From: Actinomycetaceae bacterium
GTDB lineage: Bacteria > Actinomycetota > Actinomycetes > Actinomycetales > Actinomycetaceae
Assembly: GCA_030530685.1 (NCBI GenBank)
Contig: JAUMUM010000012.1
Coordinates: 1 to 57,418 of the forward strand
Direction of reading: 5' to 3'
Length of the DNA stretch: 57,418 nucleotides
Positions 43,506 through 51,582 of the stretch are shown here, piece by piece (positions within the stretch are counted from its first letter, which is position 1; each line of letters begins with the position of its first letter). Made by a program: the position numbers and the translations under genes. The notes under the pieces were generated by a model that saw nothing but the letters and a program-made list of their open reading frames with translations, searched no databases and was not told the DNA's origin.

Positions 43506-43847
43506 GCCTTAGGCCGTACCTCCATCAATCCAGTCGTCCGGCCCGACCAATGGGCGGGTCACGTCGGTCGACCAGCCCACCGCCGACGACGCAGACCTAG
43601 GCCGACGCCGAGCGCTAGGCCCGCCGCTAGCCCGAATTCCTCAACGGCCCGGCGCTAGCCCGAACCAGAGCACGCAACCCGCTGCCAGCGCCCGTCACCA
43701 TCCCGACACCATCGCGACCTGACCCATTCCCATCCCGAACCGTCGCGCATCGTCGGGCTTCGCCACGGGCACTAACACCCATGGGGCAGTCCGTATCGCT
43801 TTTCGGCGCGGTGCTGGTATTGTTTCCGGAAGCAGTACCATGTCCGC
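43506..43847. other. Intergenic region with GCTAGCCCGAA repeats
   Basis: No gene is supported. Two 11-base copies of GCTAGCCCGAA lie near 43628 and 43654 in a GC-rich stretch. Confidence 0.4.
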
Positions 43848-43878
43848 ACTCGCGGGCATGGCTTTTTTACTCGGACTT
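43848..43878 (+). terminator. Terminator-like hairpin in the greA leader
   Basis: CCATGTCCGC pairs with GCGGGCATGG (one G-U pair) around a 4-base loop. GC and six Ts follow, 26 bases before the greA start. It could end upstream transcription, or attenuate greA itself, as terminators in the E. coli greA leader do. Confidence 0.7.
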
Positions 43879-43904
43879 CCCGGGGACGTATGAAGGAGTG
43901 GAAC

Positions 43905-44390
43905 ATGGCCGAAGAGCAGAAGGGCGCCTGGCTCTCGCCCGAAAGTTACGAGCGCCTCAAGGCCGAGCTCGAGGAGATGACGACGACGGGCCGGGCCGAC
44001 ATCGCCCGCAAGATCGAGGCCGCGCGTTCCGAAGGCGACCTGCGCGAAAACGGCGGCTACCAGGCCGCACGCGAAGAGCAGTCCAAGATGGAAGGCCGCA
44101 TCGCCGAGCTGACGCACCTATTGGAGAACGCCACTGTTTCTCAGCCGCCGGAGGCCACGCAGGTGGCTGCGGGCACCGTCGTCACGGCGCTCATCGCGGG
44201 CGAAGAGGAGCGTTTCCTCCTGGGATCGCGCGAGGCGGCGGATCTGGTCGACATTGAGGTCTACCCCGAAAACGCCCCCCTCGGCAAGGCGATCCTGGGC
44301 TTAAAGCAGGGGGACTCGACGTCGTTCGCGACCCGCAACGGCAGGAAGATCTCGGTCGAGATCGTCAAAATCGAGCCTTTCGAGGGCTGA
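43905..44390 (+). CDS. greA: Transcription elongation factor GreA
   Basis: The 161-residue factor rescues backtracked RNA polymerase by stimulating transcript cleavage. The N-terminal coiled coil has the acidic tip ARSEGDLRENGGYQAAREEQ. The C-terminal FKBP-like domain contains NAPLGKAILGLKQGDSTSF and ISVEIVKIEPF. ATG 43905 has AAGGAG upstream, within an earlier ATG (43890) that is less likely. The methionine sulfoxide reductase follows by 15 bases. Confidence 0.95.
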   Translation: MAEEQKGAWLSPESYERLKAELEEMTTTGRADIARKIEAARSEGDLRENGGYQAAREEQSKMEGRIAELTHLLENATVSQPPEATQVAAGTVVTALIAGEEERFLLGSREAADLVDIEVYPENAPLGKAILGLKQGDSTSFATRNGRKISVEIVKIEPFEG

Positions 44391-44405
44391 GTCCGGAGGC
44401 AACTC

Positions 44406-45059
44406 ATGAACAGCTTCGACACAACCCGTCCGGTCAGCGCCGACGACGCCCTTCCGGGACGCGACGAGCCCGTGCTCGCCGAACCCGCGCCGCACACGGT
44501 CCTCGGGACGGACATCCTGGCCGAGCCCACCGAGGAGCAGGAAGTCATCTACCTGGCCTCGGGCTGCTTCTGGGGCGCCGAGAAGGTCGCCTGGGAACTC
44601 GGTGCGGACTCCACCGCCGTCGGCTACATGGGTGGCTTCACACCCAACCCGACATACGAGGAGGTGTGCACCGGCAGGACCGGGCACGCGGAGATCGTCC
44701 GCGTGCTGTATTCGCCCGCCAAGCTGGCCACGGAGCAGCTGCTGCAGGCCTTCTTCGAGTCTCACGACCCCACCAGTCTCAACAGGCAGGGCGGCGACAT
44801 TGGCACGCAGTACCGCTCGGCGATCTTCCCGACGACGGCGGCGCAGGAAGAAACCGCCCGCGAAATGATCGCGGCCTACCAGGAGCAGCTTTCGGCCGCC
44901 GGATTCGGCGAGATCGTCACGGAGCTCGCGCCGGCGTTCGAGGCGGGAACATTCTATCCGGCCGAGGACTACCACCAGCAGTATCTGGACAAGAACCCCG
45001 GCGGCTACCAGTGCCACGCCCGCACGGGTGTCGCGTGTCCGCTGCCCGGCGGGAAGTAG
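44406..45059 (+). CDS. msrA: Peptide methionine-S-sulfoxide reductase MsrA
   Basis: The 217-residue enzyme repairs oxidised methionine. The active-site motif is ASGCFWGAEKVAWELG (Cys54). GYMGGFTPNPTYEEVCTGRT, GHAEIVRVLYSP, SHDPTSLNRQGGDIGTQYRS and EDYHQQYLDKNPGGYQCHA follow. Cysteines near the C-terminus (GYQCHARTGVACPL) may resolve the sulfenic acid. The N-terminal 45 residues are longer than in E. coli but match actinobacterial forms. It is close behind greA and probably cotranscribed. Confidence 0.94.
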   Translation: MNSFDTTRPVSADDALPGRDEPVLAEPAPHTVLGTDILAEPTEEQEVIYLASGCFWGAEKVAWELGADSTAVGYMGGFTPNPTYEEVCTGRTGHAEIVRVLYSPAKLATEQLLQAFFESHDPTSLNRQGGDIGTQYRSAIFPTTAAQEETAREMIAAYQEQLSAAGFGEIVTELAPAFEAGTFYPAEDYHQQYLDKNPGGYQCHARTGVACPLPGGK

Positions 45060-45070
45060 GCAGAAGGGTA

Positions 45071-45119
45071 GTAGGCGGAACAGGCGCTGCCCGAAAGTAG
45101 GTGGAACAGGCACCGCCCG
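45071..45119. repeat. Tandem 23-bp repeat after msrA
   Basis: Two copies, 45071-45093 and 45097-45119, begin GTAGG.GGAACAGGC and end CGCCCG or CTGCCCG, with a 26-bp period. They are non-coding. Confidence 0.55.
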
Positions 45120-45194
45120 GCGCGAGGACGTAGACGCCGCTCGGCCGGGATCGGGCGCGCTCTGACGGCGTCGATCGGGCGGTCGTCCAGAGTA

Positions 45195-46889
45195 CTACTG
45201 TCGGCGCTTGAGTTTGCGGCCGCGCCAGTTCGCCAAGTTCGACGTCCCCGAATGCATCACCTGTTTGCGCGGGCGGCTCGCCGCGCGCTTCGGCGGAATC
45301 GCCACCGTCCTCATGTCAATGCGGTGAAGCACCTGGTTGACGACCGCCACGTCGATCATTGGGTCGCGGCGAGCCTCGAGCACCTCCGATCGCGCCGCCT
45401 CCAGGGCAACGGACTGGGCTCCCACAAGCATGTCGTGGTGATCCTTAGCCTGGCGCACGGCGGTGTCACTCAGGCCCTCGGGCTTGCCTATGCGCATTTC
45501 CGTGAGGAACCTCGATCTGAACCTCGTGCTCCACGCCCGCAGATCGTCTTTCTCCCGTTCTGAGGCGTCAAGATTCTCGATATGCACCTCCAGCGCGTGG
45601 TTCGCCGCGTGATAGGCGCGTTCGACAAGCTCGGCGATCTCCTCGGCCTCGACGCTCTCGTCCTCTTCGAGCTTGAGCGTGCGGATGAGCCAGGGCAGCA
45701 GCAGACCCGTGGGCACGAGCGTGACCATGAGGACGACGGCGGCCACCACGACGGCAAGCTCGCGGTCCGCAAGCCGCTCTCCCCTGACGAAGACGGGAAG
45801 CGACAGGGCCAGGGCCAGGGTCGCCAGCCCCCTCATGCCGCACCACGTGATGACGAGGCAGTCGCGCCACGAGCGAGGTATCCGCCGTCCGCCTCCCTGC
45901 ATGATCGCGATGAACCGGAGCAGAAGTGTCGCGGCGAAACGCACGGCGACGACCACCACGACGACGATCAGCGCAATGCCCAGGTACTCGACAATCTCCG
46001 CCCAGCCTTCCTCGTCGACGATGGCGCGAAGCTCCAGGCCCATGAGCCCGAAGGCCGTGCCCGTGACGAGCAGGTCGACGATCTCCCAGAAAGAGGCGGT
46101 CATGAGCCGGTCGCGAGCAGCCTCCGGGTCGACGCGCCGGTTGATCTCCAGCGCCGTGACGACCACAGCAATGACGCCCGAGGCGTGGACCTCCTCGGCC
46201 AAAAGGTAGGCGACGAACGGAACGATAATGGTCACGGCCCCGGACGCGGCGACGTTGTCAATGGTCCTGCTGGCGGCGCTCGCCAGCCACCCGATCGCGT
46301 ATCCCACGAGAACGGCGATGACGGCGCCGACCACGAACCTGAGGAACACACTGGAAATCGAGGCATCACCGCCGAGCGTGGAAACCGCCGTCGTGAAGAC
46401 GACGATCGCCACGGCGTCGTTAAAGAGCCCCTCGGTCTGGAGCGTGCGCATGAGCCCGCGCGGGAGCTTCGCCGGCTCGGCCACGGACTCGACCGCCACG
46501 GGATCCGGCGGGGCGATCATCGCGCCGAGCGCGAAGGCCAGTGGCATGGCTATTCCCGGGACCAGAAGCATGACGATGCCGGCCACGGAAACGGCCGTGG
46601 TGGCCGTGAGAACCACGGCCATGACCAGAAGGGTCCGCCAACGCCGTCGAAAGACCGACCACGAGGCGCGGCGCGCCATCGCGAACAGCAGTGGCGGCAG
46701 GAAGAGCGGCAGAATGATCTCGGGATCGATCTCGAGCTCGGGCACACCGGGGATGAAGGACAGGCCGCCCACGGTCAGTAATAGAAGAATGGGATACGGC
46801 AGATGAATGCGTTCACCCACGACGACGGCGACGATCGTCACCGCGAAAAGACTGAGCACTATCACTAGGGCAGTCACTGTCAACTCCAA
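45195..46889 (-). CDS. CPA1-family Na+/H+ antiporter
   Basis: The 564-residue protein has about twelve membrane helices and CPA1 motifs. They include LPYPILLLLTVGGLSFIPG, FALGAMIAPPDPVAVESVAE, TEGLFNDAVAIVVFTTAV (the ND site) and CMRGLATLALALSLPVFVRG. A 130-residue cytoplasmic tail with acidic and Arg-rich segments follows the last helix. It exchanges sodium or potassium for protons to control internal pH. ATG/GTG 46889 is the first start before helix 1. Confidence 0.9.
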   Translation of the reverse strand: MELTVTALVIVLSLFAVTIVAVVVGERIHLPYPILLLLTVGGLSFIPGVPELEIDPEIILPLFLPPLLFAMARRASWSVFRRRWRTLLVMAVVLTATTAVSVAGIVMLLVPGIAMPLAFALGAMIAPPDPVAVESVAEPAKLPRGLMRTLQTEGLFNDAVAIVVFTTAVSTLGGDASISSVFLRFVVGAVIAVLVGYAIGWLASAASRTIDNVAASGAVTIIVPFVAYLLAEEVHASGVIAVVVTALEINRRVDPEAARDRLMTASFWEIVDLLVTGTAFGLMGLELRAIVDEEGWAEIVEYLGIALIVVVVVVAVRFAATLLLRFIAIMQGGGRRIPRSWRDCLVITWCGMRGLATLALALSLPVFVRGERLADRELAVVVAAVVLMVTLVPTGLLLPWLIRTLKLEEDESVEAEEIAELVERAYHAANHALEVHIENLDASEREKDDLRAWSTRFRSRFLTEMRIGKPEGLSDTAVRQAKDHHDMLVGAQSVALEAARSEVLEARRDPMIDVAVVNQVLHRIDMRTVAIPPKRAASRPRKQVMHSGTSNLANWRGRKLKRRQ

Positions 46890-47159
46890 TGTGTCCGCGT
46901 GTGGAAAGCCTTCTTAGCCACGGCAACACGTCCCGCCCGGCCGTGAGGCCCGCGTCCATTATCCCCCAATCACGCCGACTGCGGCCGAGATTCGCCGCGA
47001 CGTGAAAGCCTGCGCTTCCGCGTAGGCCGCGGCCGAATCGCGCGGCACGGCGCATCCGCACCTGCCACCGACCGCGGCTGTCACTAGACTGTGCGTGTAA
47101 CGTCGGCTATTGAACCGGCGTCGAACATCGCACCAGCACTTCCTGACCGAGAGGACATC

Positions 47160-47564
47160 ATGGACGTCACACTTCCCACCGTCACCGGCGGCTTCGGCGA
47201 GGCTCCGCAGCTGGAATTCCCGGACCAGGGCGCACCCCGCGGCCTGCACGTCACAGTCCTCGAGGAGGGCGCCGGCCCGGTGGTTCAGGCCGGTCAGAGC
47301 ATCGAGGTCGACTATCACGGGCAACTGTGGAACGGCCGCGTCTTCGACTCGTCGTTCCGCCGCGGCAACCCGACATCCTTCCCCATCGGTGTCAACATGG
47401 TCATCAAGGGCTGGGACTTGACGCTAGTGGGAAAGAACGTGGGATCGCGCCTGCTCATCTCGGTTCCCCCCGAGAAGGGCTACGGAGCCAAGGGCAACCC
47501 GCGCGCCGGCATCCGTGGAACGGACACGCTCGTCTTCGTCGTCGACATCCGCGCCATCGTGTGA
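47160..47564 (+). CDS. FKBP-type peptidyl-prolyl isomerase
   Basis: The 134-residue protein has the FKBP fold: GQSIEVDYHGQLWNGRVFDS, PTSFPIGVNMVIKGWDLTLV, GSRLLISVPPEKGYGAKGNP and TLVFVVDIRAIV. It has no signal peptide, so it should act in the cytoplasm as a folding helper. ATG 47160 has GAGAGGA upstream. Confidence 0.93.
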   Translation: MDVTLPTVTGGFGEAPQLEFPDQGAPRGLHVTVLEEGAGPVVQAGQSIEVDYHGQLWNGRVFDSSFRRGNPTSFPIGVNMVIKGWDLTLVGKNVGSRLLISVPPEKGYGAKGNPRAGIRGTDTLVFVVDIRAIV

Positions 47565-47646
47565 CCGCGCGCCGACCGGCTGGCCTCGTGGGCGGGTGCC
47601 AGGCCGACGCCGCGCCCCGGGCACACAGCACACCCCCGACAGCACG

Positions 47647-47684
47647 GCAACGGTGGGGCGGAAGATCTTCCACCCCACCGTTGC
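47647..47684. terminator. 38-bp near-perfect palindrome between convergent genes
   Basis: The arms GCAACGGTGGGG and CCCCACCGTTGC extend to the centre GAAGATCTTC with one mismatched pair. It follows the FKBP stop by 80 bases and faces the Bax-inhibitor homologue's 3' end at 47835. A bidirectional terminator is likely; there is no U tract. Confidence 0.6.
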
Positions 47685-47834
47685 CAGTGTCTTTACCTAT
47701 TGAAACTACGTCGTTGAATGCATCATCGGCCGACTAGCTGACCGAGCCAACCAACGTGCCACCGGACCGGCCACTGCGTGACCAAGCCGGCCAGCCGCGG
47801 GCTTACCCGCCTGCCAACCGGCTCAAGCGGCCCG

Positions 47835-48782
47835 TCAGTCCGAGTTCGCCAGGATAGCGAGCACCCGCAGAACCTCGACGTAGATCCAGACGACCGTCAC
47901 CGTGATGGAGAAGGCCACCGTCCAGGCGAAGCCCTTGGGGGCGCCATTGTCCACGGCGTAACGCACGAGCTCCAGATCGGAGATGAGCATGTATCCAGCG
48001 ACGACGATGAGGATGAGTCCGAAGATCACGCCGATCGGAACGCCACCGACCTCGTAGGAATCCATGCCGAAGGTACGGTCGCTCATTCCCGTCATTCTGA
48101 TGATCAGATTGACAAAGCCGTAGACGATTGCGGCCACCATGATCGTCAGCATGATCTTGCGGCCCCTGGGCGACGTGCGGACCTTGCCACTCATGTGCAG
48201 GCCTGCCGCCACGGCCACGACGACCATCGTTCCAAGGATCGCCTGGAGCGCGATGCCCGGATAGCGAGCCTCCAGTGCCGCCGTAACAGTCCCGAGGGCT
48301 ACACCTTCCAGAACGCTGTAAGCCAGGGCCAGCCCCGGCGAGACCATCGGCCTGAAGGCCGCGAACATGGCGACACCGAAGGCGAGAAACATTGACACGA
48401 AAGCCAGAGGACCGGCCACATCCGCTGGAATGAGGAACGCCGCGAGGCCGCCCGTGACGATGACGACGCCCAGCATGAGCACCGTCTTGATCATCGCGTC
48501 GTCGTAGGTCATCGTGTTGACGCCGGCGCCAGGCGGGGTGAACGGCCCCGAGGGCTGCGCCATGTACTGATTCTGGTACCCCTGGGCGCCGAACTGGTTG
48601 ACGGGCTGACCGTAGGGGTCGTATTGAGTTTGCGCGGAGCCCGGCCCCGCGTACTGGCCATAGCCGCCCTGCTGACCGTAAGCGTCGTACTGCTGTCCAT
48701 ACGAGGACGACGCCGGGAAAGCGTTAGGCGTGCCTGGCTGCCTGAAGTAAGGGTTTCGGCTCATCACCGGATTGTTGGCCAC
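47835..48782 (-). CDS. Bax-inhibitor-1/YccA family membrane protein
   Basis: The 315-residue protein has seven hydrophobic helices from residue about 98 and the family ending RVLAILANSD. AFVSMFLAFGVAMFAAFRPM and SPGLALAYSVLEGVALGTVT are typical of the actinobacterial branch. The first 90 residues are Gln/Gly/Tyr/Pro-rich (SSYGQQYDAYGQQGGYGQYA) and likely disordered. The bacterial role is uncertain; relatives handle calcium leak or protease control. Confidence 0.87.
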   Translation of the reverse strand: MANNPVMSRNPYFRQPGTPNAFPASSSYGQQYDAYGQQGGYGQYAGPGSAQTQYDPYGQPVNQFGAQGYQNQYMAQPSGPFTPPGAGVNTMTYDDAMIKTVLMLGVVIVTGGLAAFLIPADVAGPLAFVSMFLAFGVAMFAAFRPMVSPGLALAYSVLEGVALGTVTAALEARYPGIALQAILGTMVVVAVAAGLHMSGKVRTSPRGRKIMLTIMVAAIVYGFVNLIIRMTGMSDRTFGMDSYEVGGVPIGVIFGLILIVVAGYMLISDLELVRYAVDNGAPKGFAWTVAFSITVTVVWIYVEVLRVLAILANSD

Positions 48783-49170
48783 TATTTCCTCCTCATGGGC
48801 AAGCAGCGCTTGTCACTAACGGGAGTCATTCTACTGTATGTCTCCCCTCGGAAAACGCCCTGTCGCTCAGCTCTCAGCACATTCGTACGGGAATATTTCG
48901 CCGCACGGTACAGGAATGGCGACGTGCCGCCCGGTGTTTGCGACCGACGGCGGGCGGGGTACATCGCCCCAAAAGCTCAGGCACCCCGCCGCAGAACCTT
49001 CCCGGCGTCGCCTGGCATCCAGAGCGCTTATGGCCAGGCGCACTCACGAGTCTCATCGCCGCGCGGGACAACTGTCGTGCTAACCCGATTTCAAACGCCT
49101 CAGTGCCTCGACTAACCTTGAGGCGCTTCGCCGCACGACAACGCAATGAACATTCAAGAAAAGGAACCGT
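48783..49170. other. Divergent intergenic region
   Basis: It separates the Bax-inhibitor homologue from the ABC pair. AAAAGGA lies just before the ATG at 49171. No gene or clear structure is supported. Confidence 0.45.
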
Positions 49171-50205
49171 ATGATCAAAGTCGACAACCTGACGAAAAGA
49201 TATGGGTCGAAGACTGCCGTCGACCAGCTCAGTTTCGAACTCGCACCGGGCAAGGTCACGGGCTTCCTCGGGCCTAACGGTTCGGGAAAATCGACGACGA
49301 TGCGCTGCATAGTGGGGCTTGATCGCCCGACTGCGGGGCGATGCACGATTCGCGGCGTCGAATACTCCAAGCTGTCCTCTCCCCTGACGACGGTGGGCGC
49401 GCTGCTCGACGGCCACGCCTTCCATCCCGGCCGGACGGCGCGCCAGCAGCTGCGAGTCGTGGCTGACACCCACGGTTTTCCCAAGAGCCGCGTCGACGAG
49501 GTGCTGGAACTGACGGGCATCACCTCCGTGGCCGACAAGCGACTCAAGGGTTTCTCGCTCGGCATGGGCCAGCGCGTCGGCATCGCCACCGCGCTGATGG
49601 GCGACCCGGAGATCCTCATCTTCGACGAGCCGGTCAACGGGCTCGATCCCGACGGCGTGCGCTGGGTGAGGGAACTGTGCAGAACCCTCGCGGGGCAGGG
49701 CCGCACGGTCCTCGTCTCCTCGCATCTGATGAGCGAGATGGCCCAGACGGCCGACAACCTCGTCATCATCGGCAAGGGACGCCTCATCCGTCAGGGCGAC
49801 ATCAGGGAATTCACCGAGTCCGCGTCCCATACGACCGTGCACATTGCCGGCCCCGATATTCGGGCCATCGCTCACGCGCTCAGCTCGGCCGGGATCGCGG
49901 CCCAGGCGCACCCGGCGTCCGAGCGCCACCCCGAGGGCCTGCTCGACGTCGCCGCGGGGGATCGACGGCAGATCGGCCACATCCTCCACCAGGCCGGCCT
50001 GGAGATCCACGAGCTGTCAGAGACCTACTCGTCGCTCGAGGACGTGTTCATGGAGCTGACGGCCGACCAGGTCGAGTACGGCTCGGGCGGCCGCCAGGGC
50101 GCGGTACCCGCCGAGGCGACGCAGGGACCACCGGCCGGCGGCCAGTTCTACCCGCCCGGGGCCGGCTTTGCAGGACACTACGACGCGGACGGAGGCAGGC
50201 GATGA
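49171..50205 (+). CDS. ABC transporter ATP-binding protein
   Basis: The 344-residue protein has Walker A GFLGPNGSGKSTTMRCIVGL, signature GFSLGMGQRVGIATALMGDP and Walker B ILIFDEPVNGLDPDGVRWVR. A DrrA-like C-terminal domain follows (HELSETYSSLEDVFMELTAD), with a Gly/Pro-rich tail. It is a typical ABC-2 exporter ATPase, followed by an overlapping permease (ATGA). Self-resistance or lipid/peptide export is possible; the substrate is unknown. Confidence 0.9.
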   Translation: MIKVDNLTKRYGSKTAVDQLSFELAPGKVTGFLGPNGSGKSTTMRCIVGLDRPTAGRCTIRGVEYSKLSSPLTTVGALLDGHAFHPGRTARQQLRVVADTHGFPKSRVDEVLELTGITSVADKRLKGFSLGMGQRVGIATALMGDPEILIFDEPVNGLDPDGVRWVRELCRTLAGQGRTVLVSSHLMSEMAQTADNLVIIGKGRLIRQGDIREFTESASHTTVHIAGPDIRAIAHALSSAGIAAQAHPASERHPEGLLDVAAGDRRQIGHILHQAGLEIHELSETYSSLEDVFMELTADQVEYGSGGRQGAVPAEATQGPPAGGQFYPPGAGFAGHYDADGGRR

Positions 50206-51146
50206 ACACCACCACTCAGGGCCAGCAGGGCAGCAGCAACCACCAGAATCAGCCGGCACTACCAGTGGGCCCGACGTCGCCGCTCGGCGCGGCGCAGGCT
50301 GTGGCTCACCCGGGCCACGGAGCCTCGCCGTCGGGCCAGAACCCCACGCCCTTCGGCTCGGGCCAGCGCCTCTTCGACCCGCGCAAGTACCGCAGCCGGT
50401 TTTCCCGCCTGGTGACCTCCGAGCTGCACAAGATCACGAGCCTTCGCTCGATGCACATGACCGTGATCATTATGTTCGCTCTCCTCACGCTGATCGTCGG
50501 GCTCACGGTGAGGCAGGTTGCCAGGGGGAGCTTCAATGGACAGCTGGATGCCGAACTGGCAACGTTCCTGTCATTCATCTCCATGGTGTGCATGCTCGTC
50601 ATCGGCGCGCTGGCCGTGACCGGCGAGTACGCGTCGAACACTATGCGTACCACTGCGCTGTCGACGGCCAACCGGATGTCATCCTTCGCCGCCAAGTGCG
50701 TTGGCGTCGTCATCGTCACCGGTATCGCGACGGCCGCGCTGCTCCTCTTCCTCCTGGTCGTGGCCGGACTCATCGTGGGCAGTGGCTTCGATCTGGATGC
50801 CTCCGATTACGCCACGCTGGGGCGGACGTGGCTGCTGGTAGTCGGCTTCGCCCTCATGGGAACGGGGCTGGGATACGCGATCCGCTCGACGGCGGGCACA
50901 CTCACCACGCTGCTCAGCGTGCTGATACTATCCCCGCTCCTGGCGGTGATCCCCATCGATTTCTTCCGCACTACGCTCAACATGTACCTTCCGCAGTCGC
51001 TCGCCAATCAGATGGCAGCACCGCAGTTGAACTCCGTACAGGGACAAGATCTGCTGAGCCCGGGCACCTCCACGGTCGTGTGGTTGGTGTACCTCGCCGT
51101 CATCTTGGTCCTGGGAGCCATCCGCTACACTCGCCGCGACATCTGA
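50202..51146 (+). CDS. ABC-2 type permease
   Basis: The 314-residue protein has a polar, Gln/Pro-rich first 65 residues and then about six hydrophobic helices. These include MTVIIMFALLTLIVGLTV, LSFISMVCMLVIGALAV and LLFLLVVAGLIVGSG, with a final LVYLAVILVLGAIRYTRRDI. TGEYASNTMRTTALSTANR is the cytoplasmic loop common in ABC-2 permeases. It is coupled to the ATPase by an ATGA overlap. Confidence 0.85.
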   Translation: MNTTTQGQQGSSNHQNQPALPVGPTSPLGAAQAVAHPGHGASPSGQNPTPFGSGQRLFDPRKYRSRFSRLVTSELHKITSLRSMHMTVIIMFALLTLIVGLTVRQVARGSFNGQLDAELATFLSFISMVCMLVIGALAVTGEYASNTMRTTALSTANRMSSFAAKCVGVVIVTGIATAALLLFLLVVAGLIVGSGFDLDASDYATLGRTWLLVVGFALMGTGLGYAIRSTAGTLTTLLSVLILSPLLAVIPIDFFRTTLNMYLPQSLANQMAAPQLNSVQGQDLLSPGTSTVVWLVYLAVILVLGAIRYTRRDI

Positions 51147-51154
51147 TCGCGCGG

Positions 51155-51250
51155 GCGAGCTAGCGACCTGACCCGCCCGCGCTCGTGCAAGCTAGCGTCC
51201 TGATTCGCGCGAGTACGGACGGGCTCGCATGGGTACGGACAGACTCGCGA
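51155..51250. repeat. Two pairs of short tandem repeats
   Basis: A 22-base unit (51155-51176, 51187-51208; GC.AGCTAGCG) and a 20-base unit (51211-51230, 51231-51250; G.GTACGGAC) each occur twice. They lie between the permease stop and its terminator. Confidence 0.5.
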
Positions 51251-51272
51251 GAACTCGTACCTTCGCGACGAC

Positions 51273-51307
51273 GGGGCCTGGAACCGACGTGAGTTCCAGG
51301 CCCCTTT
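51273..51307 (+). terminator. Strong hairpin after the ABC operon
   Basis: GGGGCCTGGAAC pairs perfectly with GTTCCAGGCCCC around an 8-base loop and is followed by TTT. It probably ends the ABC operon. The rest of 51308-51582 is non-coding leader. Confidence 0.7.
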
Positions 51308-51582
51308 CACACCCGCCGACCCACGCGGCAATCGTCGACGCATACGGATGCCCGTTCAGGCGCTCGACGCGGACGGGGCGCTGTCCGAGCCACATTCCAT
51401 GTCGCACCCTCGAATCACATCAGCCACACATGCCTCATCGGGCTCACGCGTCTCGCGATTTCCTGTGCATGATCCTCATCTCTTCCCGCGGCCTATCGTT
51501 CCTGGGATACTCTGCGGGTGTGCGCGTTGCCGGCCCCTCGTCCCTGGCCCGCCACCCAAAAGAAAACCTGCCCAGGAGCCTT

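Noticed and set aside
45582-46781. A 399-codon plus-strand frame opposite the CPA1 antiporter
   Set aside because: Its His/Asp/Gln-rich shadow composition has no homology pattern; the opposite strand encodes a convincing antiporter.
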